From Microlunatus kandeliicorticis (lineage in GTDB: Bacteria; Actinomycetota; Actinomycetes; Propionibacteriales; Propionibacteriaceae): 64,000 bases of DNA. This document shows positions 34,778 to 43,002 of this stretch, piece after piece. Numbering within the stretch: position 1 is the stretch's first letter; every line of letters begins with the position of its first letter. Under the pieces are notes generated by a model. That model made no database searches, had not been told where the DNA came from, and saw only the letters and a list, made by a program, of their open reading frames with translations. Location of the stretch: assembly GCF_014137855.1 (NCBI RefSeq), contig NZ_JACGWT010000002.1, positions 310,001 to 374,000 on the forward strand, written 5' to 3'. The position numbers and the translations under genes were made by a program.

Positions 34778-37560
34778 GCCGCCACCTCCTCGACAGGCAC
34801 CGTCGGCACCAGATCGAACAACTCGGGGTCGATGAACGGAGTCGGCTGCGGCGCGATCGACACCGACGGTCTGGGCCGTCCGGGAGTCGTCTGCAGCGCC
34901 GCACGCAAGGCGGGATGCCAGTCCAGATCGATCCGGATCTTCCCGAGCCGGCCCAGCGGATCGAGCCAGATGAACTCACCCGTCTCGGCAGCGCCCTGCC
35001 CATCGCGCGGCTTCGGCGACAACGACTGGATCACCGGCGCATAGGCCTCCGGGCACTGGATCAGCTTGCACGCCTCGACCGCGGTCGACTCCTTCGTCAG
35101 CCGGCCGACGAACGCCGAGCCCATCAACGCGTCCACTCGCCCGATCGACAGGTGGTCGGCCGGGTGCTGGCTGGCCGCCCCGATCGCGGTGTTCCACTTG
35201 CGTGAGTCCCGCGACAGCCGCACGAAGAACGCCCGCCCCGATCCCCACTGACCCATCAGGTGGTTCTCGTCGAGGAACACGTTCTTGCGCACGTCCCGCG
35301 GCCGGCCGTAGATGAACTTCGAGGCGAAGAACGCGGCCAGGTGCAGCAACGGCTGCGTGTAGCGCTCCTCCGAACCCCAGTACTCCCGTTCCACCGACTC
35401 CGGCGGTGGCATCAGCCCCGGCATCGTGACCACCACCAGCGTCGCGCCCTCGACCTGGTCGTCCTTGATCGGTGCCCGGTGCGGCGGCATGATCAACTCC
35501 CCGAGCGGGAACTCCGCCGCGGCCTTGATCTCCTCCACCAGCTGGCGGGCCAGCTCCCGCTGCTGCTCTGTGCCGGCCTTCTCCGAGATCTCCTCGAGCT
35601 CCTCGGCGATCCACCGCGGGTTCGTCTGGGTGTCCCGCAGACCCCGGTTGGTCGCCCGCTCCGCCACCCGCCGCAAGGAATCGCGCAGCATCACGTCGGT
35701 GCCCGGCAGCCGCAGCGTCGAGTTTGGCAACCACATCCGCAGCACGTCGAACATCAGCTGCTGCCGCTCCGCCGCCGCCCGCCGCGCCGCACGCGCGTAC
35801 TCGAGCTGGTCGAACACGCCGCCTTCGTCAAACGCCTCCCGCACCGGATCCGGCACCAGCTGATAGGGCGACAACGTCCCCGGCCGCGACGCGGTCAGAT
35901 CGAGCACCCGGGAGAACGGCGCCAGCTCCGGCAGTTCCGCCAACCGGGCCAGCGGACCCGACGGGTCGAAGATGATCGTCGGCTGGCCCGCCCGGACCGC
36001 GTTGTAGGCCAGCGTGCCGATCAGCACGCTCTTGCCACCACCCGGCTCGGCCACGATCGGGAACAGACCCGGCGTCTGCAGCACCTCCGGTCCGTAGTGC
36101 ATGTCGAAGCGCGACGCCCGCCGGGCCGACCCGATCCCGTAACCCAGATACGGGCCGGTCGGGGTGCCCAACGCGCTGTCGACGTTCGGCATCGCCGAGG
36201 CCAGATACCGGACCGGCATCCGCCGCTGGTAGCCGTGTTGGGCCCGCGGCTCGCCTGGAATGAACTCGCGCAACGCCCGCGCCTGACCCCGGGCGTGCTG
36301 CAAAGGCATGTTCAACCGCTCCCCGTACAGGTCGACGACGTCGCGGGCCCGCGCCAGCGCCTCGTCCTCACTGGCCCCGTACACCGCCAACCGAACCGTC
36401 CCCATGAACCGGGCTGCGGTCCGACTGTCACCCTCGGTCACCTCGTCGAGGTTCGCCGCCGCCGCCTGAATGGCCCGGCCGACCGATGGCGGGGGAGTGA
36501 TCTGGTGCTCGTCGTAGTGCTGAGCGATCCCGTTCGCCCGGTTCTGTTCGAACTCGATCGCCTTCGACAGCGTCCGCGCCGACAGCAGCGTCCCCGACAG
36601 CGACCACTCGATCGGGAACCCGAGCCGGTTCCCGGCAACCATCCACGGATCACGACCGTCCTCGGGCCACGTCCGCTCCGGCATCACCCCCATGGTCAGC
36701 ACCGCAACCGACCGGCCGACCTGATTGCCCTTGATCTCGCTCAGCACCCGCACCGACGACGCGTACGGCTCGCTCAACCAGACCCGGCGCTCGGTGAACT
36801 CGGCCAGATCCTCCAGCTCCCACCGGTCACCGCCGACGCCAGCGAACACCGGGGCCGGGATCCCCATCGACAAACTGCGGTGGAAGAGGAAGCCCATCTC
36901 CTTGGCGGACGCCGGCCGGCCGTCGAAGCCCGGACCGCTCACCACCTTCTCCACCTGCAGGATCTGCTCGATCAGCGCCAGCGTGTCCCGGCTCGGCGAC
37001 TCAGCACCCTGGATCAGCTCAGCGCGAACCGACGCCTTCGGGGTCGGCGCGATCCACACACCGAGCGCCACCACCTTCTGGTCCAACCCGGTCGACTGGA
37101 GCCGGCGCTGGGCGTAACCGAGGTAGTCGTCCCACGACTCACCGCCCTCGACCTGCGGCAGCGGAAACGGCGTCTCCTCATCCAGAGACCTCGCGAACTC
37201 GAACGACGGATAGGGCCGGGTCGAGACCCGCAGCCGGATCGGCCGACCCTCCGGCCGCGACGCCGCCAGCTGCCCGTACCGATAGGCCTGCTGGTCCCAC
37301 AGCCGACGCCGGTCCTCCAGGGTGCGGAAGTCCCAGGACTGCCCGTCGAGCAAGAACCAGGCAAACACACCGCCGCGGGTGAACTGCAGGTGCCCGGCGA
37401 TCTCGTGAGTGGCCAGTGGAAAGGTCACCTCACGCTCGGCCAGCAACCGCTGCCGCAGCCACCCGTGCGCAGCCCGGCCCTGACGGACGATCCGGCTGCC
37501 CGGCCGCGGGATCTCCTCCACCGCTCCCGGATCCACGTCCACGCTGCTGCGTCGCTTCAC
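34774..37560 (-). CDS. VirB4/TraE-type conjugation ATPase
   Basis: A 928-residue ATPase that powers type IV secretion or pilus assembly. The N-terminal domain (to about residue 480) carries the VirB4-specific fold. Walker A EPGGGKSVLIG sits near residue 508 and Walker B KNVFLDENHLMGQWG near residue 763, with ATP-site partner motifs (FIIFDPSGPLA-like at TIIFDPSGPLARLAELPE). It starts within 4 bp of the VirB3-like stop. A VirB4 protein is diagnostic for a T4SS and is not part of the classical FtsK-only AICE set, which makes this element a hybrid. Confidence 0.9.
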   Translation of the reverse strand: MKRRSSVDVDPGAVEEIPRPGSRIVRQGRAAHGWLRQRLLAEREVTFPLATHEIAGHLQFTRGGVFAWFLLDGQSWDFRTLEDRRRLWDQQAYRYGQLAASRPEGRPIRLRVSTRPYPSFEFARSLDEETPFPLPQVEGGESWDDYLGYAQRRLQSTGLDQKVVALGVWIAPTPKASVRAELIQGAESPSRDTLALIEQILQVEKVVSGPGFDGRPASAKEMGFLFHRSLSMGIPAPVFAGVGGDRWELEDLAEFTERRVWLSEPYASSVRVLSEIKGNQVGRSVAVLTMGVMPERTWPEDGRDPWMVAGNRLGFPIEWSLSGTLLSARTLSKAIEFEQNRANGIAQHYDEHQITPPPSVGRAIQAAAANLDEVTEGDSRTAARFMGTVRLAVYGASEDEALARARDVVDLYGERLNMPLQHARGQARALREFIPGEPRAQHGYQRRMPVRYLASAMPNVDSALGTPTGPYLGYGIGSARRASRFDMHYGPEVLQTPGLFPIVAEPGGGKSVLIGTLAYNAVRAGQPTIIFDPSGPLARLAELPELAPFSRVLDLTASRPGTLSPYQLVPDPVREAFDEGGVFDQLEYARAARRAAAERQQLMFDVLRMWLPNSTLRLPGTDVMLRDSLRRVAERATNRGLRDTQTNPRWIAEELEEISEKAGTEQQRELARQLVEEIKAAAEFPLGELIMPPHRAPIKDDQVEGATLVVVTMPGLMPPPESVEREYWGSEERYTQPLLHLAAFFASKFIYGRPRDVRKNVFLDENHLMGQWGSGRAFFVRLSRDSRKWNTAIGAASQHPADHLSIGRVDALMGSAFVGRLTKESTAVEACKLIQCPEAYAPVIQSLSPKPRDGQGAAETGEFIWLDPLGRLGKIRIDLDWHPALRAALQTTPGRPRPSVSIAPQPTPFIDPELFDLVPTVPVEEVAA

Positions 37561-38009
37561 TTCTTCTCCTCCGCGGCCTCACACGCCGCCTTCCAGCGAC
37601 CAGGCACCGAAGCGTCCAGCTCACCGATCCGCGGCCACGGCATCGTCCACGCGGTCCTCGCCTCGGCCCGGGTCCGTGACTCGCGGCCCAGCTCGTCGCG
37701 GAGCGTGGCCACCTTGTGCCGCAGCGGCTCGTCGAAGGAGACGTTGCGCATCACCCGCACCGCCAGATAGATCGACGCCGGGGCGCCGTAGATCAACCCG
37801 AACCAGAACGCGAACCACGGCGCGTGGCCGACCGTCACCTGGCCGAGCAGCGCCAGCAGCAGCCAGACCAGACAGACCCCGACCGGGATCATCAGCAAGG
37901 TCACCGACCACTGCACATAGGTCCACTCGAAGGGGAGCGTCGCCCCCTTCGGACCCAGCCAGACTGCCCGGAGCTTGCGCGGACCGTCGTCCGTGCGCAG
38001 AACAGGCAC
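37557..38009 (-). CDS. PrgI/VirB3-like membrane protein
   Basis: A 150-residue protein with two adjacent membrane helices (VTLLMIPVGVCLVWLLLALL and WFAFWFGLIYGAPASIYLAV), a short N-terminal strand region and a charged helical tail of about 60 residues. PrgI/VirB3 proteins have this layout and always lie just before VirB4, as here (4-bp overlap). It is expected to anchor the VirB4 ATPase to the membrane complex. The call depends on topology and position. Confidence 0.65.
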   Translation of the reverse strand: MPVLRTDDGPRKLRAVWLGPKGATLPFEWTYVQWSVTLLMIPVGVCLVWLLLALLGQVTVGHAPWFAFWFGLIYGAPASIYLAVRVMRNVSFDEPLRHKVATLRDELGRESRTRAEARTAWTMPWPRIGELDASVPGRWKAACEAAEEKK

Positions 38010-38013
38010 GATC

Positions 38014-38241
38014 TCAGCTGACGCCGAGAGCGGTCAGGATCTTCCGACCGAACGCCGCGAAACCGATCGCACCCATCCCGATCGCCACGATTACGATCGC
38101 GACCAACGTGTTGAAGCCGACCCGAGCGGTCTCGGAGTACTGCGCCCGTTTCGCTCCCGCGGCCAGCGCGATGCCGACCACGATGATGACCAGGCCGAAG
38201 ATGGCCAGCAGCAACGTCTGGACTTTGCCTTCATCGAACAT
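38014..38241 (-). CDS. VirB2/TrbC-like small two-helix protein (pilin-like)
   Basis: A 75-residue protein with two hydrophobic helices (KVQTLLLAIFGLVIIVVGIA and NTLVAIVIVAIGMGAIGFAA) joined by a short charged loop (KRAQYSETARVG). This matches the VirB2/TrbC pilin-like family, which forms the pilus or a short surface channel. It is the first gene of the T4SS operon and has GGAAGGA just before ATG 38241. The next gene starts 4 bp downstream. Confidence 0.7.
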   Translation of the reverse strand: MFDEGKVQTLLLAIFGLVIIVVGIALAAGAKRAQYSETARVGFNTLVAIVIVAIGMGAIGFAAFGRKILTALGVS

Positions 38242-38742
38242 CGGACAGTCCTTCCAACGGGGGGAGCCAACAGGCGATCGCCCGCTGGCCGTGGCGCCTC
38301 GAAGCGCCGAGATGAGGGGGCAACCCGCCGGACCAGAGGCGGTCAGGGTGCAGGCGACCGCTAGGCAGCGCGCTGGCCTCGACCAGGGCGCACAGCTGGT
38401 GCAGTGCGGGACTCGCGCCAGAACGATTCACGCTCGGCTCCGGGGGGACAACGGCGGCGGGGGTGCCGGACAGCACGCTACCTGACCTGAGAGTACGCTG
38501 ACAGTCACGCCGTGGTCCGTTACGGAAGGTTTGCCGGACCTTTGTCCACAGCCTCGTCGACCGCCTCTCGGAGACGGATGCCCGCACCCTCGCGGACACG
38601 AGAGGGACACACGACACCTGCGCGCAGCGGCAGATGACGGCAACCATCCGCAGATGTCCCACGCGGCCAAAGCCGGTCAACGCAGGAGAAGTCGGGCCTA
38701 TCGCGCTGGGCCGAGGTGATGCTCCGACAGCCCCGGATCGAT
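38242..38742. promoter_or_regulatory. Gene-free right end of the element with hairpins and a DnaA box
   Basis: I see no gene in these 501 bp. At 38512-38549 GTGG and CCAC enclose two small hairpins: TCCG/CGGA around TTA, and AGGT/ACCT around TTGCCGG. TTGTCCACA at 38542-38550 is a perfect actinobacterial DnaA-box match. The region must also contain the T4SS operon promoter. It is a candidate for oriT or another cis-acting origin of the element; this is inference. Confidence 0.35.
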
Positions 38743-38786
38743 CTGATAAGGCAGAGGTCGGTGGTTCAAGTCCACCTAGGCCCACC
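38743..38786. other. attR: right copy of the 44-bp attachment core
   Basis: An exact repeat of 18529-18572, consisting of the 3' half of tRNA-Ile plus two bases. Only the half-gene is here: the sequence before it does not continue as a tRNA, so this copy is not a functional tRNA. It marks the chromosomal junction on the right. Confidence 0.93.
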
Positions 38787-38824
38787 CTTCACCAGATCAT
38801 TGCAACTTCGAGCTCGCTTGCCGA

Positions 38825-39613
38825 TCACGAGTCGCAACCGATCCCGTCCCCGTTGCGGTCCAGATCGTAGATGTCATCGCCGGTGACCCGAACTGGTCCG
38901 GTATAGGCCGGCCCGTTGCCGGAGCCACCGGCGCAGTCGTAATCGGAGGCAGGTGGCAGGCAGGGTGAATAGCCCGGCGTGCACCCGGAAGCTGGCGAAG
39001 TCTCGCGGCTCTCCCTGGCTGCCTGGCGATCGGCCGCTCGTCTCTCGGCCGCTGCTTTGCGCTGCGCGGCCGCTCGCCGGGCCTCTTCCTTGCGTAGTGC
39101 CTCGGCTCGTGCCGCCGCCTTGGCCCTCGCGACAGCCTTCGCCGCCGCTTTCGCCTTCGCCGCGGCTTTCGCCTGCGCGGCCCTTTCGGCAGCGAGCTTC
39201 CGTGCTGCGGCCTGCTTGGCGGCGGAGCGGCGAGCAGCCTCAGCCGAAGCCCTCGCACTGGCCTTCGTCGACACTGAGGCTCTGGCGCTCGGTGACGGAC
39301 TTGGACTCGGCGATCGAGTGGGCTGTACCGCGGACGGACTGGCTTCTCGTTGGGTCGCCTCGCCGGCGCTGTCGGCAGAGCCAGCGCCCTCGTTTGCAGT
39401 GATGCCGGTGAATCCCACCAACAGCACGACTGTCGCCAGGACTGACGTCATAATCTTGTGACGGGAGAGCCAGCTAGGACGCCGCTCCTCTCGCCAGAAC
39501 ACCCAACCCTGGGGTGCGGGTCCCCAGCCGGGATCGGGCTTCCATCCCGTGGGTGGTGTCCAACCCTTCGGGGGTGTCGGCCAGCTGGGGGGCGGGACGA
39601 AACGTCGGGGCAC
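38825..39613 (-). CDS. Membrane-anchored excalibur-domain protein
   Basis: A 262-residue protein. I start it at GTG 39613 (AAGGA 5 nt upstream), although the frame is open to about 39721. The head is Pro/Trp-rich with a repeated GW pattern (PPKGWTPPTGWKPDPGW), followed by one membrane helix (SVLATVVLLVGFTGITA), a long Ala/Arg/Lys helix (residues about 95-200, coiled-coil-like) and a C-terminal excalibur calcium-binding motif DLDRNGDGIGCDS with Cys pairs. Excalibur domains are found on actinobacterial extracellular proteins. It is the first host gene right of the element. A LacI-type operator lies about 95 bp upstream. Confidence 0.8.
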   Translation of the reverse strand: MPRRFVPPPSWPTPPKGWTPPTGWKPDPGWGPAPQGWVFWREERRPSWLSRHKIMTSVLATVVLLVGFTGITANEGAGSADSAGEATQREASPSAVQPTRSPSPSPSPSARASVSTKASARASAEAARRSAAKQAAARKLAAERAAQAKAAAKAKAAAKAVARAKAAARAEALRKEEARRAAAQRKAAAERRAADRQAARESRETSPASGCTPGYSPCLPPASDYDCAGGSGNGPAYTGPVRVTGDDIYDLDRNGDGIGCDS

Positions 39614-39705
39614 GGTGTTCCTTGCGGGCTCGGCACGCGGTGGAGCGCGGGTCGTCGGGGGCGTGCTCGATTTAGCCAGCTTGAACAACCTCAAAACTCC
39701 GGCGC

Positions 39706-39720
39706 TGGAAAGCGTTACCA
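39706..39720. promoter_or_regulatory. LacI-type operator (TGGAAAGCGTTACCA)
   Basis: TGGAAAGCGTTACCA is an imperfect palindrome with the central AAAGCG of LacI/GalR-type operators. Sites at 40920 and 49443 share the same core. It lies between the end of the GH43-like gene and the excalibur gene, so the excalibur gene (minus strand) is the likely target. Confidence 0.5.
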
Positions 39721-39752
39721 AACGGTGGCCAAGTACCGAGCCACCGATGTGC

Positions 39753-40748
39753 TCAGCGGACCCGCGGCTTGCCCTTGACCCAGACCACCTCGGCGGTGCG
39801 GGTGACTCGGTTGCCGCCGTCGCTGGCCGGGGTCGGCTTGCTCCGCTGCCAGACGTGGTAGGCGATGTAGACCTTGTTGGCCGGCTTGCCGACCACCTCG
39901 GCGCCGCCCGGGCCGTAACCGAAGGTGGAACTAGTGGCCATCAGGTGGTTGAGGAAGCTGAACCGGCTGCCGATGGTGGAGCCGACCAGGACATCCGTGT
40001 GGTAGTCGTTCGTGTCGAACCGGCCGCGGGAGACGAACAGGTAGAGCTTGCGGTCGTGCCGGATCACGTCCGGCGCCTCCATCACTGGTCCGTTGCTGAC
40101 CGACGCGAGCGTGTGCCGCGTGCTGGTGGTGAACCGCACACTCCGGCCCGAGAACGTCAGCCGCTGCGAGACGATCCGGTAGTCGCCGGTCGGGAAGCTC
40201 TTCACCCAGCCGTTGCGCCAGACGAGGTAGGTGTTGCCCTCCACGGTTTCGTACGTCGACGGGTCGATCGCCTCCCACCGCGTGCTCTTGCTCCCGTCCC
40301 CGTTGCGCACGCAGTAGAGCTCGTGGGTCAGGCTGAATCCGCCGGTCGGTCGGGTCGAGGTCGCGTAGTAGAGACAGTGCTTGGCGCCGCCGCGTGACGC
40401 GGTGAAGAACATGAAGTAGGACGAGCCGCGCTGGATGACGTGGGGTGCCCAGAACGCCGACAGGCCGCTCGGCTTGCTGGCGAAGGCGTGACCGATCTTG
40501 CTGTAGCCCCCGACTGCCGCCGACCCGCGGAAGACCGGGAACACGTCCTTCGCGCCCTTGCCCGTCGCGTAGACGTAGTAGGAACTGCCGAAGCGGTTGA
40601 AGCCGGGATCGGCGGCGTACGCGCTGTTGATCGTTCGCGGCGTCGCCGACGCACGGGGCAGCGGACCGGCCCACTGGCCGGCAGCCACCAGACCGAGTCC
40701 GGCGACAACGCCGGTGACGCGAGCAGGGATACGACGTGCGACGTTCAT
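39753..40748 (-). CDS. Secreted GH43-like five-bladed-propeller glycosidase
   Basis: A 331-residue exported protein. A signal peptide covers residues 1-37 (VVAGLGLVAAGQWAGPLPRASA). The mature part starts AYAADPGFNRFGSSYYVYAT, the opening blade of GH43-type propellers with the general-base Asp in AADPG. WAPHVIQRGSSYFMFFTA supplies the second conserved region (Asp of the usual WAPD replaced by His), and NGPVMEAPDVIRHDRKLYLF has the catalytic-type EAPD. Arabinan or xylan side chains are likely substrates. It is divergent from the sugar ABC importer. Confidence 0.75.
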   Translation of the reverse strand: MNVARRIPARVTGVVAGLGLVAAGQWAGPLPRASATPRTINSAYAADPGFNRFGSSYYVYATGKGAKDVFPVFRGSAAVGGYSKIGHAFASKPSGLSAFWAPHVIQRGSSYFMFFTASRGGAKHCLYYATSTRPTGGFSLTHELYCVRNGDGSKSTRWEAIDPSTYETVEGNTYLVWRNGWVKSFPTGDYRIVSQRLTFSGRSVRFTTSTRHTLASVSNGPVMEAPDVIRHDRKLYLFVSRGRFDTNDYHTDVLVGSTIGSRFSFLNHLMATSSTFGYGPGGAEVVGKPANKVYIAYHVWQRSKPTPASDGGNRVTRTAEVVWVKGKPRVR

Positions 40749-40881
40749 GGCGACTCCCGTGGTCCGCGGGCCAACTCCCTCGTCCGGCGGCTCGCACTCT
40801 AGTCAGCCGCCGGTCCAACCGACTGGACCGCGCGCGCACGGCCAGCGTCGTTCACCCGGATGGCAACTCGACGGCAACTCC

Positions 40882-40933
40882 TTGACGCCCCGATGAGGGC
40901 ATGGCAGCATCGAGCGAACGGAAAGCGTTTGCC
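40882..40933 (+). promoter_or_regulatory. Promoter and LacI-type operator of the sugar importer operon
   Basis: TTGACG at 40882-40887 and CAGCAT at 40905-40910 are 17 bp apart; the -10 is weak. GGAAAGCGTTTGCC at 40920-40933 lies over the expected start and shares its AAAGCG core with the sites at 39706 and 49443. A bound repressor here would block the importer operon when its inducer is absent. Confidence 0.55.
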
Positions 40934-40978
40934 AAGACGGTGCGAACGCGACGTCGGATCAGTGTGGATCAGGTGGTC

Positions 40979-41986
40979 ATGAGCAATCGGGAGCTCAGTT
41001 CTGTGGCGAGCGGCGGGAGGCTGCTGGCCGCGCCGGACGCGGACACCGCGGACGCGCGCAGCACCGGCCGCGCCCGTCGCGGCGGCACCGGCAGCCGCTG
41101 GTCGCGGGACAAGCTGCTGATCGGCATCGGGCTCCCCGGCGCGATCGCGTTGATCCTCTTCCAGTACGTGCCGCTGCTCGGCAACGTGATCGCGTTCCAG
41201 GACTACCAGCCCTATCTCGGCATCACCGGGTCCGACTGGGTCGGCTTCGAGAACTTCGCGGCGATGTTCGAGGACCCGAAGTTCTACACCGCGCTCTACA
41301 ACACGCTGATCCTCACGGTGATCCAGACCGTCCTGGTCTTCCCGATCCCGCTCTTCATCGCCCTGCTGCTCAACAGCCTGGCCGGCGAACGCCTCAAGCG
41401 GCTGCTGCAGTCGATCCTCTACCTCCCGCACTTCCTGTCCTGGGTGATCGTGGTCAGCCTGTTCCAGCAGATGCTCGGCAACGCCGGCATGCTCAACACC
41501 TTCCTGGTGCAGAACGGCCTCCCGATGTTCCAGGTGATCGGCGTCCCCGAGCTCTTCAAGGCCCTGCTGACCACGCAGGCGATCTGGAAGGACGCCGGCT
41601 GGGGAACGATCATCTTCCTGGCCGCGATCAGCCGGATCGACCAGGAGATGTACGAGGCGGCCGCGGTCGACGGCGCCGGTCCGTGGAAGCGGATGTGGAA
41701 CATCACCCTGCCCTCGCTCAAGGGCCTGTTCATCCTGTTGCTGATCCTGCGGCTCGGCAACAGCCTGTCGGTCGGCTTCGAGCAGATCATCCTGCAGCAG
41801 GGACCGGTCGGCCTGCCCGCCAGCGAGGTGCTCGACACCTACGTCTTCAACAACGGCATCCTCTCCCAGGAATGGGGGACCTCGGCCGCGGTCGGCCTGG
41901 CCAAGACCGTGGTCGGCATCGGACTGGTGATCGGAGCCAACAAACTCGCCCACCTGTTCGGCGAGAGAGGGGTGTACGAGAAGTGA
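40979..41986 (+). CDS. LplB-type sugar ABC transporter permease
   Basis: A 335-residue inner-membrane permease; the chosen start is ATG 40979, with AGGTGG upstream, although an in-frame start exists at 40901. There are six helices, beginning with GLPGAIALILFQYVPLLGN; the EAA loop for the ATPase is EMYEAAAVDGAGPWKRMWNI. It belongs to the carbohydrate CUT1 family, LplB branch. The stop overlaps the second permease start. No ATPase is encoded here; such systems often share a general MsmX/MsiK-type ATPase encoded elsewhere. Confidence 0.88.
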   Translation: MSNRELSSVASGGRLLAAPDADTADARSTGRARRGGTGSRWSRDKLLIGIGLPGAIALILFQYVPLLGNVIAFQDYQPYLGITGSDWVGFENFAAMFEDPKFYTALYNTLILTVIQTVLVFPIPLFIALLLNSLAGERLKRLLQSILYLPHFLSWVIVVSLFQQMLGNAGMLNTFLVQNGLPMFQVIGVPELFKALLTTQAIWKDAGWGTIIFLAAISRIDQEMYEAAAVDGAGPWKRMWNITLPSLKGLFILLLILRLGNSLSVGFEQIILQQGPVGLPASEVLDTYVFNNGILSQEWGTSAAVGLAKTVVGIGLVIGANKLAHLFGERGVYEK

Positions 41987-42939
41987 CCACCACCCAGCCC
42001 TCGCTCGACGAGGCCACCATCGGCGACAGCACCACCAGCCGCTCCCGCACCAGCAAGCGCCCGGTCTGGATGGAGAAGCCGAACCCCTTCGTCCAGCTGG
42101 TCAAGTTCCTCGCCCTGCTGATCTCGGTCGCCCTGGTGATCATCCCGTTCTGGTCGATCATCGCCACCTCGATCGCCGACCAGAAGACGATCAACGACTC
42201 CGGCGGCGGCATGGTGATGTGGCCCAAGGGGGTGACGCTGTCGGCCTACGCCTCGGTTCTCTCCGGGGGCGTGGTCACCCGGGCCATGATCATCTCGATC
42301 CTGATCACCGTGGTCGGCACGCTGCTCTCGCTGGTCACCACCGCCGGACTGGCCTACTGGCTGTCGCGTCCGCGCGCCGCCGGCGCCAAGCCGATGCTGC
42401 TGCTGGTGCTGGGCGCGGTGCTGTTCACCCCCGGCATCATCCCGAGCTACCTGGTCGTCCGGCAGCTCGGCCTGATCGACAGCTGGTGGTCGCTGATCCT
42501 GCCGGTGATGGTGAATGCGTTCAACGTGATCGTCATGCGGGCCTTCTTCCAGGACCTCCCGCAGGAGCTCTTCGAGTCGGCCGCGCTCGACGGCGCCTCC
42601 AGCCTGACCACCCTGACCCGGATCGTGCTGCCGCTCTCCAAGGCGGTGCTCGCGGTGATCGGGCTCTTCTACGCGGTGTCCTACTGGAACGCCTTCTTCA
42701 ACGCCCTGCTCTACATCCAGTCCTCCGACAAGTGGCCGATGGCGCTGGTGCTCCGGACCTTCGTGGTCAACCAGACCACCATCGGCGGCGACCAGATCGG
42801 CGCCACCGAGGTGTTGCCGCCACAGCTGTCGCTCCAGATGGCGATCCTCGTGATCGCGATCGTCCCGATCCTCGTCGTCTACCCGTTCATCCAGCGGCAC
42901 TTCGCCAAGGGCGTCCTCATCGGCGCCGTCAAGGGCTGA
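41983..42939 (+). CDS. LplC-type sugar ABC transporter permease
   Basis: A 318-residue permease starting at GTG 41983 (GTGA overlap with the preceding stop). It is a six-helix CUT1 protein whose EAA loop reads ELFESAALDGASSLTTLTRI. The first helix is FLALLISVALVIIPFWSIIA. It pairs with the LplB-like permease to form the membrane channel. The periplasmic-type binding protein follows after 63 bp, with an AAAGGAG site. Confidence 0.88.
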   Translation: MTTTQPSLDEATIGDSTTSRSRTSKRPVWMEKPNPFVQLVKFLALLISVALVIIPFWSIIATSIADQKTINDSGGGMVMWPKGVTLSAYASVLSGGVVTRAMIISILITVVGTLLSLVTTAGLAYWLSRPRAAGAKPMLLLVLGAVLFTPGIIPSYLVVRQLGLIDSWWSLILPVMVNAFNVIVMRAFFQDLPQELFESAALDGASSLTTLTRIVLPLSKAVLAVIGLFYAVSYWNAFFNALLYIQSSDKWPMALVLRTFVVNQTTIGGDQIGATEVLPPQLSLQMAILVIAIVPILVVYPFIQRHFAKGVLIGAVKG

Positions 42940-43002
42940 GACCGCCGCCCTTCCGTCCCTGCTCTCGTCCGCCAGGCCTCGCGCTCGTCAAAGGAGATGT
43001 CC

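Larger units (their letters stand above)
18529..38786. mobile_element. 20.3-kb integrative conjugative element in tRNA-Ile, AICE/T4SS hybrid
   Basis: It is bounded by 44-bp direct repeats. In order from attL it carries: integrase, excisionase, RepSA-like initiator, FtsK-type translocase, a small conserved element protein, an XRE-PLD regulator, ispF, an HD phosphohydrolase, an lsr2 pseudogene, two low-GC membrane-protein genes, a small hypothetical gene, then VirB1-, VirB8-, VirB6-, VirB4-, VirB3/PrgI- and VirB2-like genes. Integrase, Rep and FtsK are the hallmark set of actinomycete integrative conjugative elements, which normally transfer double-stranded DNA with FtsK alone. The added type IV secretion genes are unusual. 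No relaxase is seen. The block appears complete, with both ends present and core genes unbroken. Confidence 0.9.

Noticed and set aside
35260-37770. 836-codon plus-strand frame across the VirB4-like gene
   Set aside because: Antisense shadow: Arg/His/Pro-rich, while VirB4 Walker motifs lie on the other strand.
38231-38785. 184-codon minus-strand frame at the right end, starting with the same GLEPPTSALS peptide
   Set aside because: Same artefact from the tRNA half at attR, continuing through the gene-free end of the element.
38743-38786. Second tRNA-Ile at attR
   Set aside because: Only the 3' half is present. The acceptor 5' strand and D arm are missing.
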